Assembly (NCBI GenBank): GCA_021108215.1
Contig: JAIORK010000045.1
Span: forward strand, 1 to 64,000
Length of the DNA: 64,000 nt
Direction of reading: 5' to 3'
Source of the DNA: a bacterium
GTDB lineage: Bacteria; Oederibacteriota; JAAXVQ01; JAUVAV01
Each line of letters opens with the position of its first letter. Within the stretch, counting starts at the first letter, position 1. The translations under genes and the position numbers were made by a program. The notes beneath the pieces were generated by a model. It did not search any database and was not told the DNA's origin. It worked only from the letters and a program-made list of their open reading frames with translations. Shown piece after piece: positions 52,313 through 60,655 of the stretch.

Positions 52313-53305
52313 TTACATCACCAGCCATTGCTTGACCTCCGCCTCATCGGCTGCAGCCACCGTCACAATACGTTCCGGTGCCTGACCATGCTTGATCACC
52401 AGATCAAGGGGGCCGTCATGCTTGCAGTAATAAGCCACAATTGCATTTGCCAGCCCGGCATGATCCTCGCTCCCTACTCCGCGCAACAGCGCGGTCGGCC
52501 CCTTGCCCTCTCGGGGCTCTATAATATAATCCTCTGTCCGGGAATGTTTGACAAGTAATTTACACTCTTTTTCATTCCGTGCCACGACCAGTTTACATTT
52601 CTCACTCAGATTAAAAAAACGCCCTAATTGGATCCAATGACAATTTTCAATATCCAGCATATCCGATTCCAGAAGATTTTTCAATTTACGCGAGTAACCT
52701 GAATCTGTTAACAAACAGCCGCCTGCCGGTGTGCTGTAATCTTGCAGACCCCATTCCTGGGCCAGCGCCATCTGCCGCTTCCTCCCACGGCCGCCAATAT
52801 CCAATAAAAACTCCTCAGCAACCCACCCCTCGGTCTGAGGTATTGTTGGCGGCAGCAATTTGGCTGAGAGCGGTCTTACCACCAGCCCATCCAAACCTGA
52901 CTTACGTGCAATCAAGTCCAACGCCTGCTTATGCTGGCTCATGGGCCTCTGTCCCAACACCTCGCCGGTCACAATAAAATCAGCCTGCCATGTCTGCATG
53001 AGCTGTTTGGCCGTTTGCAGCATCAATAAATGGCAATCGATGCAGGGATTAATGTTTTTTCCCCGGCCGTGTTTGGGGTCGCGGATCACGTCAAGCAGAT
53101 CATCGGTCAAAGGAACTTCACGCAATGTCACTGAAAATTGATCCTGTACGACTTTCCCGTAATTAATCATCCCTGATTTGCTATAAGGATTGTGAAACGG
53201 GGTTTGAAACATGACAGGAATGACCTCGACCCCCGCCCGCTGCATCAAACCGATCACCAACATACTGTCCAACCCTCCGGAATAAAGGACGATTGCTTTT
53301 TTCAT
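52313..53305 (-). CDS. PP-loop ATPase, probable tRNA thiolation enzyme (ThiI-like)
   Basis: A 330-residue protein beginning with the PP-loop SGGLDSML (residues 9-16). Conserved Cys in INPCIDC and GGCLLTD lie in the central part. The C-terminal about 110 residues resemble an NFACT-type RNA-binding domain seen in ThiI-like relatives. Such proteins adenylate a base of tRNA for sulfur transfer. A role in delivering sulfur elsewhere is possible. It is the first gene of the long operon that includes hgcAB. Confidence 0.8.
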   Translation of the reverse strand: MKKAIVLYSGGLDSMLVIGLMQRAGVEVIPVMFQTPFHNPYSKSGMINYGKVVQDQFSVTLREVPLTDDLLDVIRDPKHGRGKNINPCIDCHLLMLQTAKQLMQTWQADFIVTGEVLGQRPMSQHKQALDLIARKSGLDGLVVRPLSAKLLPPTIPQTEGWVAEEFLLDIGGRGRKRQMALAQEWGLQDYSTPAGGCLLTDSGYSRKLKNLLESDMLDIENCHWIQLGRFFNLSEKCKLVVARNEKECKLLVKHSRTEDYIIEPREGKGPTALLRGVGSEDHAGLANAIVAYYCKHDGPLDLVIKHGQAPERIVTVAAADEAEVKQWLVM

Positions 53306-53330
53306 AGCCGCATCCTATCTTTATCGTGAC

Positions 53331-53354
53331 TGTCTAAATAACAAGCGTTAGACA
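53331..53354. promoter_or_regulatory. 24-bp inverted repeat upstream of the hgcAB-linked operon
   Basis: TGTCTAA (53331-53337) and TTAGACA (53348-53354) form a perfect 7-base inverted repeat with a 10-base centre, about 25 bases upstream of the first gene of the operon (start 53305). It is placed where a repressor would act. Which regulator binds it is unknown; no regulator gene is adjacent. Confidence 0.5.
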
Positions 53355-53419
53355 CTTTTGGATTGATAAACCTATTGTAAAATATTGCTGTCCAAATAAA
53401 CGTTATCCACTGTCACTGA

Positions 53420-53558
53420 ATCGCCATGGATGCCGGTTTTTTCAGGAAAACCGACACTGTGTCCACACGCTAGAGCCGGCAATGCCGATAAGGTCTAACC
53501 ATGTCCCCTGAACACTTGGGGTGCGTTTTTTCCTGGAAAAATCAGCATCCATGGTGAT
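53420..53558. repeat. Inverted repeat, about 30-base arms
   Basis: Arms starting ATCGCCATGGATGC (53420-53450) and its complement (53525-53558) match with a few differences (CGGTTTTTTCAGG against TGATTTTTCCAGG). About 75 bases lie between. It is in the 500-base gap between the long operon and metY and is not part of any gene. Confidence 0.8.
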
Positions 53559-53620
53559 CTCGATTGACCACTGATTCTTCAATTTTGACGCGCATGATTG
53601 TAAAATAAACATATTTTGAC

Positions 53621-53758
53621 AGACATCCGAAGGGTCTTTTGAAAAAATATTGAAGCGGAAATCGTTTTCACAATTTGCCCAGCCGAACAAGGCTTTAAAA
53701 ACCACCATATTTTTGCAGTTGCCGCGCAATGTTTTTCCAAAAGACCCTTCGGATGTCT
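53621..53758. repeat. Inverted repeat, 27-base arms with one mismatch
   Basis: AGACATCCGAAGGGTCTTTT at 53621-53640 and its complement ending at 53758, extended by A-runs, match at 26 of 27 positions. About 84 bases lie between. It is 50 bases after the metY stop and could form a very stable hairpin. Confidence 0.85.
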
Positions 53759-53807
53759 TATCTCAACAGTGTTATGCCAAATTATGGTTTCCACTTTTTT
53801 TCCAAGC

Positions 53808-55100
53808 TTAAACTGTTCTATTCAGCGCCTGTTTTATATCATCAATAATATCTTCCACATTTTCAATCCCAATCGAAAGCCGGACAAGATCAGGTGTAAT
53901 CCCGCCTTCCTGCTGCTGTTGGGCAGTCAATTGAGAATGTGTGGTCGATGCCGGATGAATGGCCAGACTCTTGGCATCCCCGACATTGGCCAAATGAGAA
54001 ATCAATTCCAGCGACTCAATAAATTTCTGACCCTTGGTGCCGCCGCCTTTGATCCCAAATACTACCATACCGCCAAAACCCTTAGTTAAATACTTGGCAG
54101 CTGTCGCATGCCCCGGATCGGATTGCAGACCCGGATAGCGAACCCAGCTGACCTGATCATGCTTTGCCAGAAACTCGGCCACGGCCTGCGCATTTTCACA
54201 ATGCCGCTGCATCCGTAAAGGCAATGTCTCGATCCCCTGCAAAAACTGCCAGGCATTGTCCGGAGCAATACACGCCCCCAGATTGCGCAAGGGAACAAGA
54301 CGCATACGCAAAATAAAGGCCAGGGGCTGCAAAGGACCCAAATCCAGTCCAAACCGCAAATCATGATAACTTGGTTCCGGTTCGGTATAAAGGGAGAATT
54401 TTTTATCCGTCCAGTCAAATTTACCACTGTCCACAACAATACCGCCGATGCCGGTCCCGTGTCCGCCCAGCCATTTGGTCAGTGAATGAATCACAACATC
54501 TGCACCGTGTTCCAGCGGCCGGAGCAGATAAGGTGTGGCAAAAGTCGAATCCACCACCAGGGGCAAATGATGCTCCCGGGCCACAGCCGCGATAGCTGCA
54601 ATATCCGTCACTTCCAGCGCCGGATTACCGATGCTTTCAATAAATAACATCCGGGTGCGCTCATTGACAGCTGCTTTAAATTCTTCCGGCTTACCCGGAT
54701 CCACCAGATGGACCTTAATTCCAAATTTCGGCAAAATAGCGTCAAACATGGTGTAGGTCCCGCCATATAAATTGCGGGCCGCCACCACCTCATCCCCCTG
54801 CTGACATATATTAATCACCGTGTTAAAAACAGCAGCTGTGCCTGAAGCATGTGCCAGTGCTGCCGTACCGCCTTCCAACGCGGCAATTCTTTTTTCCAGC
54901 ACGTCCTGAGTGGGATTCATCAGGCGCGTGTAAATATTGCCCAACTCCTTCAACCCGAATAGATTGGCTGCATGCTCGGTATCACGAAAAACAAAACTGC
55001 TGGTCCGGTGCAGCGGAACCGCCCGGGAAAGTGTTACCGAATCCGGCACATGCCCGGCATGTAAAACCTGGGTCTCAAAACGATAGTTTTTATCACTCAT
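53808..55100 (-). CDS. metY: O-acetylhomoserine sulfhydrylase (MetY)
   Basis: A 430-residue PLP enzyme of the Cys/Met metabolism family. It makes homocysteine from O-acetylhomoserine and sulfide. Visible motifs are the N-terminal FETQVLHAGHVPDSVTLSRA, NPTQDVLEKRIAALEGG, VVDSTFATPYLLRPLEHGAD and the PLP Lys in HSLTKWLGGHG. The long insertion and DWTDKKFSLYTEPEPSYHD region mark MetY rather than MetB/MetZ. ATG at 55100 is chosen for AAGGAG upstream. It follows cysK and is the last gene of the Rrf2-headed operon. Confidence 0.93.
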   Translation of the reverse strand: MSDKNYRFETQVLHAGHVPDSVTLSRAVPLHRTSSFVFRDTEHAANLFGLKELGNIYTRLMNPTQDVLEKRIAALEGGTAALAHASGTAAVFNTVINICQQGDEVVAARNLYGGTYTMFDAILPKFGIKVHLVDPGKPEEFKAAVNERTRMLFIESIGNPALEVTDIAAIAAVAREHHLPLVVDSTFATPYLLRPLEHGADVVIHSLTKWLGGHGTGIGGIVVDSGKFDWTDKKFSLYTEPEPSYHDLRFGLDLGPLQPLAFILRMRLVPLRNLGACIAPDNAWQFLQGIETLPLRMQRHCENAQAVAEFLAKHDQVSWVRYPGLQSDPGHATAAKYLTKGFGGMVVFGIKGGGTKGQKFIESLELISHLANVGDAKSLAIHPASTTHSQLTAQQQQEGGITPDLVRLSIGIENVEDIIDDIKQALNRTV

Positions 55101-55205
55101 TTTCCAAATCTCCTTTACTAGTGTTTTTGCTTTCAATTCTCTGCTGTCAAAATTATTTGCTAGTCGCTCTAAGTGCTGTATTTTTAAAGTCAGACAAAAA
55201 TATTT

Positions 55206-56126
55206 TTAATTAAAAACCCAGGTAGAAAGATAGCGTTCACCTGTGTCACAACCAATTGTCACAATTGTCTTGCCGGCATTTTCCGGGCGGCGTGCCGTCA
55301 CCAGCGCAGCATGAACATTGGCCCCGGTAGAAATCCCTGCTAAGATACCTTCCTCCCGTGCCAACCGCCTGGCTGCTTCACCGGCCTCTTCATCCACCAC
55401 AGTGATCACCTCATCAATAATATCACGATTAAGCACGTCCGGAATAAACCCGGCACCGATCCCTTGAATTTTATGCGGTCCCGGTTTCCCGCCGGATAAA
55501 ACCGGCGAGGTGGCGGGTTCCACGGCCACCACATTCACTTCCGGTTTACGTGATTTTAAAACCTCACCGACCCCGGTAATAGTTCCGCCGGTTCCCACAC
55601 CTGCCACAAAAATATCCACTTTGCCATCCGTATCATCCCATATCTCCACTGCGGTTGTTTTGCGATGGATCTCAGGATTAGCCGAATTTTTAAATTGCTG
55701 GGGTATGTGGGCCCCGGGCATCTCGGCCGCGAGTTTTTCCGCCCGGGAAATCGCCCCGCGCATACCTTCTGCGCCGGGTGTGAGAATAATCTCCGCACCC
55801 AGGGCATTCAATATCTGCCTCCGTTCCATGCTCATCGTATCCGGCATGGTCAATATCAAGCGATATCCCTTAACCGCACAAACCATGGCCAGGCCAATAC
55901 CCGTATTCCCGCTGGTGGGTTCAATAATAACCCCACCCGGGCGCAATACGCCTTGCTGCTCCGCTGCAGCAATCATTGACAGCGTAATACGGTCCTTCAC
56001 ACTGGCACCGGGGTTAAACGACTCTAACTTCACCAAAACCTCAGCCTTCAAATCCTTGGCCATATTTTTCAAGCGTACCAAAGGTGTCTTCCCGACTAAA
56101 TCCAAAATACTATTACTGATTTTCAT
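55206..56126 (-). CDS. cysK: Cysteine synthase (CysK)
   Basis: A 306-residue O-acetylserine sulfhydrylase that makes cysteine from O-acetylserine and sulfide. It shows [10 protein letters not shown] with the PLP Lys, the [14 protein letters not shown] substrate loop, [14 protein letters not shown], and [11 protein letters not shown] near the C-terminus. ATG at 56126 gives AAGAG a good distance; ATG 56132 is an alternative. It lies 52 bases after the Rrf2 regulator and 105 bases before metY. Confidence 0.95.
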   Translation of the reverse strand: MKISNSILDLVGKTPLVRLKNMAKDLKAEVLVKLESFNPGASVKDRITLSMIAAAEQQGVLRPGGVIIEPTSGNTGIGLAMVCAVKGYRLILTMPDTMSMERRQILNALGAEIILTPGAEGMRGAISRAEKLAAEMPGAHIPQQFKNSANPEIHRKTTAVEIWDDTDGKVDIFVAGVGTGGTITGVGEVLKSRKPEVNVVAVEPATSPVLSGGKPGPHKIQGIGAGFIPDVLNRDIIDEVITVVDEEAGEAARRLAREEGILAGISTGANVHAALVTARRPENAGKTIVTIGCDTGERYLSTWVFN

Positions 56127-56177
56127 GTTCATCACTCTTTCTTGTTTTTGTGGATATGATCCCTTTATTGATTTTTT

Positions 56178-56624
56178 TCAGATTGAATAATTCCCTTCAA
56201 CATTTTCCTTTTCTTTGCGAAACATGATTTGCATCTGGGCCAGCGTCATATTCTCAAAAACAACTTTCACCTCTTGATTAACCTTCTCCCAAATCGACCG
56301 GGTCGCACAAAAAGACAACCGGTTGCAATTCTCATACTGATTTTGCAGACAGTCCAATAGTTGTACCGGACCTTCGGCTGCGTCGAGAACATCTGCCAGA
56401 GAAATATCCTTGGGTTGTCGGGCCAATTGAAATCCGCCTTTAGCGCCACGATAGCTATTCACAATCCCTGCCTTGCGCAGCGCCCCAAAAATATGAATCA
56501 AATACCTCTCAGGAATCGCCTGCCGGTTGGCAATATACGATAAAAAAATCGGTTTTCCCGAGTTATTTTCCGCCATTTCCAGCAACGCTCTCAGTGCATA
56601 CCGCCCTTTGGTAGAAACCTTCAT
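56178..56624 (-). CDS. Rrf2-family regulator (CymR/IscR-like)
   Basis: A 148-residue winged-helix regulator: MKVSTKGRYALRALLEMA, then the recognition helix (IPERYLIHIFGALRKAGIVNSYRGAKGGFQLAR). Three Cys in the C-terminal half (DCLQNQYENCNRLSFC) might bind an Fe-S cluster as in IscR. Its link to cysK and metY argues for a CymR-like role in sulfur amino-acid control. A palindrome over its promoter indicates autoregulation. Confidence 0.92.
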   Translation of the reverse strand: MKVSTKGRYALRALLEMAENNSGKPIFLSYIANRQAIPERYLIHIFGALRKAGIVNSYRGAKGGFQLARQPKDISLADVLDAAEGPVQLLDCLQNQYENCNRLSFCATRSIWEKVNQEVKVVFENMTLAQMQIMFRKEKENVEGNYSI

Positions 56625-56639
56625 TATTCCAACACCTTT

Positions 56640-56686
56640 CTAATCATTACTAAGATGATGGTATTGGTAATGATTAGAAAGGTCAA
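56640..56686 (-). promoter_or_regulatory. Promoter with Rrf2 operator
   Basis: A 38-base imperfect palindrome (56640-56677) has arms CTAATCATTACTAA and TTGGTAATGATTAG, matching at 13 of 14 positions. On the minus strand TTGACC (56681-56686), a 17-base spacer and TACCAT (56658-56663) form the promoter, so the palindrome covers the spacer, the -10 box and the start region. It is 16 bases upstream of the Rrf2 gene. Confidence 0.8.
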
Positions 56687-56799
56687 TAAAAAAATTTTTT
56701 TTTTAATCTTTTTCGTATTCCGGTGGCCGGCGCCCTATGGAATTGATTTTTCCCTTTTTTTCCTATAGGATACTTCCAACCTAACCAAAGGAGTCTTTC

Positions 56800-57105
56800 A
56801 TGTCTGATCCGGATTACGAACTCGTCTACTCTGACCTTCCCCCAAAAGCAACCCCGGGTAAAAAGGCACCAGGGTTGGGAAAAGCGCTTTTACGCATCGA
56901 AAAAAAAGGACGTGGCGGAAAATCAGTGACCATCATTGAAAGGTTGGCACTATCAGACGACGCGCTAAAAAAGGTATGCAAAGAGTTCAAACAAAAATGC
57001 GGCACCGGCGGCACGGTCAAAGATCACCATATTGAAATCCAGGGGGATTTCCGGGAAAAACTCCGGCCCCTGCTGGTTTTGAAAGGTTACAAAGTCTCCG
57101 GCTGA
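56800..57105 (+). CDS. yciH: SUI1/eIF1-like translation factor (YciH family)
   Basis: A 101-residue protein of the SUI1 family, which acts in start-codon selection in eukaryotes and archaea. The motif KGRGGKSVTIIERL (residues about 36-49), CGTGGTVKDHHIEIQGD and a C-terminal LLVLKGYKVSG match bacterial YciH. AAAGGAG precedes the start. It converges with msrB, four bases apart. Confidence 0.92.
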   Translation: MSDPDYELVYSDLPPKATPGKKAPGLGKALLRIEKKGRGGKSVTIIERLALSDDALKKVCKEFKQKCGTGGTVKDHHIEIQGDFREKLRPLLVLKGYKVSG

Positions 57106-57109
57106 TTTT

Positions 57110-57640
57110 TTACTTCGCTACAAACTTCAAAGATTCCGAATTGATGCAGTAGCGTTTTCCCGTGGGTTTAGGCCCATCATCAAAAACATGCCCCAGATGG
57201 GCTTGACAGCGACTGCATAATACTTCGGTGCGCGGAGCACCCAATGTACGATCCGGGGCGAGTGAGATATTCGCCATAGCAATCGCCTGCCAAAAACTGG
57301 GCCAGCCGGTCCCGGAATTATATTTGGTCGTTGAACTAAACAGGTCATTACCGCAGGCAACACACTGGTAAATACCACTTTCATGATGGTTCCAGAACGC
57401 ACCGCCAAATGCCGGTTCCGTTCCCTTCAAACGAATAATCTTATATTGCTCAGGGGTCAACGCCGCTTTCCATTGTGCCTCGGTTTTTTCAACTTTGTCT
57501 GTCATGACGTACCCCTTCTTCGCTTCTGAAAACACCTTCATTTGCTGATTCCCCACGGCATCCGCCGCGAATCCGCTGCCAACTGCCATACCGCCCAGCA
57601 TCCACACCGCTAAAAAAAGAGCCGAATTGATTGTTTTCAT
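57110..57640 (-). CDS. msrB: Exported peptide-methionine (R)-S-oxide reductase (MsrB)
   Basis: A 176-residue protein with a signal peptide (about 27 residues, ending in GFAADA). The MsrB domain has two zinc CxxC pairs (CVACG and CSRCQ), [21 protein letters not shown] and a resolving pattern with the catalytic Cys in RYCINS. It repairs oxidised Met in the periplasm. ATG at 57640 has AGGAGG upstream; the TTG at 57646 is not needed. Confidence 0.93.
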   Translation of the reverse strand: MKTINSALFLAVWMLGGMAVGSGFAADAVGNQQMKVFSEAKKGYVMTDKVEKTEAQWKAALTPEQYKIIRLKGTEPAFGGAFWNHHESGIYQCVACGNDLFSSTTKYNSGTGWPSFWQAIAMANISLAPDRTLGAPRTEVLCSRCQAHLGHVFDDGPKPTGKRYCINSESLKFVAK

Positions 57641-57707
57641 ATGCAACCTCCTAAAATGTTCACATCCTTGTTTTACGCTCCCGGACGCTTTTTAGCAATC
57701 ATTTATT

Positions 57708-58322
57708 TTAGCGGACCGGAATCCAATGCTCAATGCTCTTACGATTATCCAACCGTACTTTCACCTCAAAGCGCCCGCCATCATCCGGCGCCAGCCCCAT
57801 GGGACGCAATGCTTTGACCGCCGCCTTGTAGGCTTTGTTCCCGGTAAAATTCCCATGCCCGCTTACCCGCACCACCAACCGTTTGCCGGGATGAATGGTC
57901 TCCTGGACCACGCCTGATGGAAGGTTCTCCAAAGAATAATCCAACGGCAGAATATAACCGACCCGGCAGACAATATCAATCGGCCGCATTCGAAACGGGC
58001 TCTGAGCAAAAAGTGTAATCGGGGTCCCTTGCGCAATGCCCAACTCGCGAATCGCTGTGCGAACAATCCTACGCTGCTTTTCCAAACCGACCAGTGTCCC
58101 TTGGTAGTCGGTCAGTACCACTGATATTTCCGACAACTCAGACGGCGCCACCACCTCAATCCCGCGAAAGGGACCTGAAACAAAAAGATAAATACTCCCT
58201 ACTAAAAAAAAGACCAGCAACAACCCGGCCGCAACCAGAACAACACGGGGCGGACCGTCCATTTCCTCAAACAGATCATCACTTTTATCTGAGCGAAATT
58301 TTTCTTTCCAAATCGTTTTCAT
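57708..58322 (-). CDS. Membrane-anchored protein of unknown function, possible GyrI-like
   Basis: A 204-residue protein: an N-terminal cytoplasmic part of about 28 residues, one membrane helix (VVLVAAGLLLVFFLVGSIYLF), then an alpha/beta domain of about 150 residues. The repeated strand-helix units and Ile/Val-rich turns loosely recall GyrI-like effector-binding domains, but the match is weak. ATG at 58322 is chosen over 58358 because GGTGAG lies upstream. It is the only gene in its transcript as far as can be seen. Confidence 0.6.
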   Translation of the reverse strand: MKTIWKEKFRSDKSDDLFEEMDGPPRVVLVAAGLLLVFFLVGSIYLFVSGPFRGIEVVAPSELSEISVVLTDYQGTLVGLEKQRRIVRTAIRELGIAQGTPITLFAQSPFRMRPIDIVCRVGYILPLDYSLENLPSGVVQETIHPGKRLVVRVSGHGNFTGNKAYKAAVKALRPMGLAPDDGGRFEVKVRLDNRKSIEHWIPVR

Positions 58323-58497
58323 CAATGACTCACCGACTCCCGGTTGGGATTCAATCATCTTTTTTTGTTATGAAATTCCCATGCACTGTCCGGCTATTCA
58401 ACCCTATAAGGGTCAAAAAAAAATTCAAGTTTTTGCACTAAAAGTCCGATATTCTTTTAGTACACATTACCGTCATTCATTCGGGGGGATCCACCAA

Positions 58498-58821
58498 ATG
58501 CAAAGCACTTATCTTGTCCGTCCTTCTTCAGATCTTATTCAAAAGTGGTGGCTTACTTACAGCTCCACCGCCTGTTCACTGCCTCCCGAATACTCCCATG
58601 CCTGGATTAATCTTATCAGCGAGGTGGTTCGCCACTATCGATTATTGCTGCACTGCACCCATCCGTCGGACCAGCGTTTTTACCGCAAATTATGCCTGCA
58701 GGCCATGGCCAAATCCCGCTGGGAACTGATGCTCACATCGATGTACGGTCATCTGGCGCCGCAGCAAACACAGAAGCTCGAGCACCTGCAGTCATCCCTT
58801 GAGCAGTCAGTACAAAACTAA
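58498..58821 (+). CDS. Small hypothetical protein
   Basis: A 107-residue, mostly helical protein with many Trp, His and Leu residues and no signal peptide. GGGGGG lies ten bases before the ATG at 58498, which rules out the longer frame from 58381. It matches no family I know. Confidence 0.5.
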   Translation: MQSTYLVRPSSDLIQKWWLTYSSTACSLPPEYSHAWINLISEVVRHYRLLLHCTHPSDQRFYRKLCLQAMAKSRWELMLTSMYGHLAPQQTQKLEHLQSSLEQSVQN

Positions 58822-58859
58822 CCATACTACCAATATCTTTTTCGACAAAGGAAAAAAAC

Positions 58860-58985
58860 ATGTTTTTCAATACACAGAGTATTTTTATTTCCCTGAAATT
58901 TTTTCTGCAACTATTCCCGCTCAAACACTTTACTGAAGAGGCCGACACGGATCACAAAAACCATCCCTGGAAGCAAGACATCTAA
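58860..58985 (+). CDS. Possible 41-residue small protein
   Basis: An ATG at 58860 with AAAGGAAAA upstream opens a 41-residue frame (begins MFFNTQSIFISLKFFLQLF, ends HPWKQDI). A hydrophobic N-terminal half and a charged C-terminal half give a small membrane-peptide look. It lies 38 bases after the preceding gene and could share its transcript. Its reality is uncertain. Confidence 0.3.
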   Translation: MFFNTQSIFISLKFFLQLFPLKHFTEEADTDHKNHPWKQDI

Positions 58986-59072
58986 ATCCCATCCCAACGG
59001 CGACGCTGCTGTGCCGGCAAGCGATCCGTTACAGTACTAAAATCGCAATGTGCTGAAAATAAAAAATTGACC

Positions 59073-59108
59073 GTATTTGAATCTTAACGATCGTTAAAGT
59101 TCAAATAC
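59073..59108. promoter_or_regulatory. 36-bp palindrome upstream of the HD-domain gene
   Basis: A nearly perfect palindrome covers these bases: GTATTTGAA at the left, TTAACGATCGTTAA perfect in the centre, TTCAAATAC at the right, with a mismatched pair of bases at each side of the centre. It lies 85 bases upstream of the HD gene start (59193) and follows TTGACC at 59068. It is a likely operator or a strong terminator; there is no T-run. Confidence 0.6.
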
Positions 59109-59192
59109 TTCGTAACCTATGCCGCCGGTTTTCCCTTGCATGTCCGGTTCGCATTTGCAAGTATGTTTAAAAACCATTGCAGGGGGATTACC

Positions 59193-60410
59193 ATGGTACC
59201 ACATAAACCTTCCATCCAAAAATCGATGCTTATGAAATTATTTGATGCGGCATTCATTCAGCGCTGGAATGACAAAGTGCGACCTGTCGATTTGACAGAA
59301 TTGGACAAACAGGCCCACAAAATGGTGATTGCCTACTGCCTGGGAAAATCAGAAGAAACAACCCCGGGGTTCAACTGGATCGAAATCATTGAGGGCGGTA
59401 TTTTCGAATTATTGCAACGAATTGTCCTGACAGACCTCAAACCCCCGGTTTTTCATAAAATCAGGTCCGACGCTGATAAATACCGGCGGCTTAACAATTG
59501 GGTCTACGAGGAGCATCTCAAAGATATCCTGGCGCCCTTGGGAAAAGATTTTTGCGAGCGTTTCCAGAACTACTTCACCCAAACCGATGAGAACATCAAC
59601 CGCCAAATTTTAAGCGCCGCCCATTTTTATGCCACCAAATGGGAATTTGATATCATCGAAAAGGCCAACCCCAACAGCTATGACATCGAAGAAATCAAAG
59701 CCGACATCCAAAGCAAACAGGCCAAATACAGCAACCTCCCCGGATTCCAACGGTTGGTGAAGGATAAAAATATAACCCGTTTTATCAACCTTTGCGGCGA
59801 GCTTCGTTTCCAGATCCGCTGGTCCAATATCTACCGCATTCCCAAAACATCGGTGATGGGACACATGCTTTTTGTGGCCATCGTCTCTTACCTTTTTTCC
59901 CTGGAAATCAACGCCTGCCCGCAACGGGCCATCAACAATTTTTTTACCGGACTTTTCCATGATCTCCCTGAAGTGCTCACCCGGGATATCATCTCACCGG
60001 TCAAGCGCGCGGTCGAAGGGCTGGATGACCTCATCAAAGACTATGAAGTCGAGATGATGCAAAAAGAGGTTTACAGTATCTTGCCCAGTGCCTGGCACAC
60101 GGACATCAAAATGTTTACTGAACATGAATTTTCCAACACGGTGGTGATTAATAATAAAATCAATGATAAGGTGGACAATGACACTATTAATCAAAAATAC
60201 AACCACGACCGGTTCAATCCCCGCGATGGAAAATTAATCAAGGCCGCAGACATGCTGGCAGCGTTTATCGAGGCACATGTGGCCACCCTCAATGGCAGCG
60301 CCAGCCAGGACCTGCATGATGCCAAGAAAAACATCAAGTATATCTATCAAAGCGAGCACAAGCATATCGCCGGTATCGACTTCGGCCGCCTCTATCACAA
60401 TCTGGACTAA
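59193..60410 (+). CDS. HD-domain hydrolase
   Basis: A 405-residue protein of the HD superfamily. The metal motif appears as H in SVMGHMLFV, HD in GLFHDLPEV, and a later Asp in KLIKAADMLAAFIEA, which matches the YfbR-like/HD_3 group that hydrolyses nucleotides. Residues about 1-205 form an extra N-terminal helical part without known function. AGGGGG lies upstream of ATG 59193; the frame to 59136 is not supported. A palindrome upstream suggests specific regulation. The natural substrate is unknown. Confidence 0.8.
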   Translation: MVPHKPSIQKSMLMKLFDAAFIQRWNDKVRPVDLTELDKQAHKMVIAYCLGKSEETTPGFNWIEIIEGGIFELLQRIVLTDLKPPVFHKIRSDADKYRRLNNWVYEEHLKDILAPLGKDFCERFQNYFTQTDENINRQILSAAHFYATKWEFDIIEKANPNSYDIEEIKADIQSKQAKYSNLPGFQRLVKDKNITRFINLCGELRFQIRWSNIYRIPKTSVMGHMLFVAIVSYLFSLEINACPQRAINNFFTGLFHDLPEVLTRDIISPVKRAVEGLDDLIKDYEVEMMQKEVYSILPSAWHTDIKMFTEHEFSNTVVINNKINDKVDNDTINQKYNHDRFNPRDGKLIKAADMLAAFIEAHVATLNGSASQDLHDAKKNIKYIYQSEHKHIAGIDFGRLYHNLD

Positions 60411-60541
60411 AAAAACAACATTATTTCATTTTTGTATTTATTTTTTTTATTCCTACTTTTTTGTATTTTTATGCAAACTTAATTTTTCGCGTTTTATTCA
60501 ACTCCCCCTTTAAAAACAGGCGTTTTTTCCTGTCCTGCCGT

Positions 60542-60558
60542 TTGGCACGACATTTGCA
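60542..60558 (+). promoter_or_regulatory. Sigma-54 promoter
   Basis: TTGGCACGACATTTGCA matches the -24/-12 consensus (TGGCACG, four bases, TTGCA) with the GG and GC in the required positions. It is 98 bases upstream of the TorF-like gene and should drive that gene, amtB and the PII gene in response to nitrogen limitation through an NtrC-type activator. No activator site could be identified with confidence. Confidence 0.9.
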
Positions 60559-60655
60559 TTATCTAATGTCATGAATATGAGACTAAACTATTTAGCAAGG
60601 AGGGATGAACATAGAAGTACGGCAGTCTCAAAAAAAAATTCCAGGAGAAAATAAA

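Noticed and set aside
46356-53758. Integron attC sites as an explanation of the long hairpins
   Set aside because: The arms are too perfect and no integrase or conserved core site is present.
53442-53794. Two minus-strand frames in the 53.3-53.8 kb gap
   Set aside because: They run through the hairpin arms and have no start signal or family pattern.
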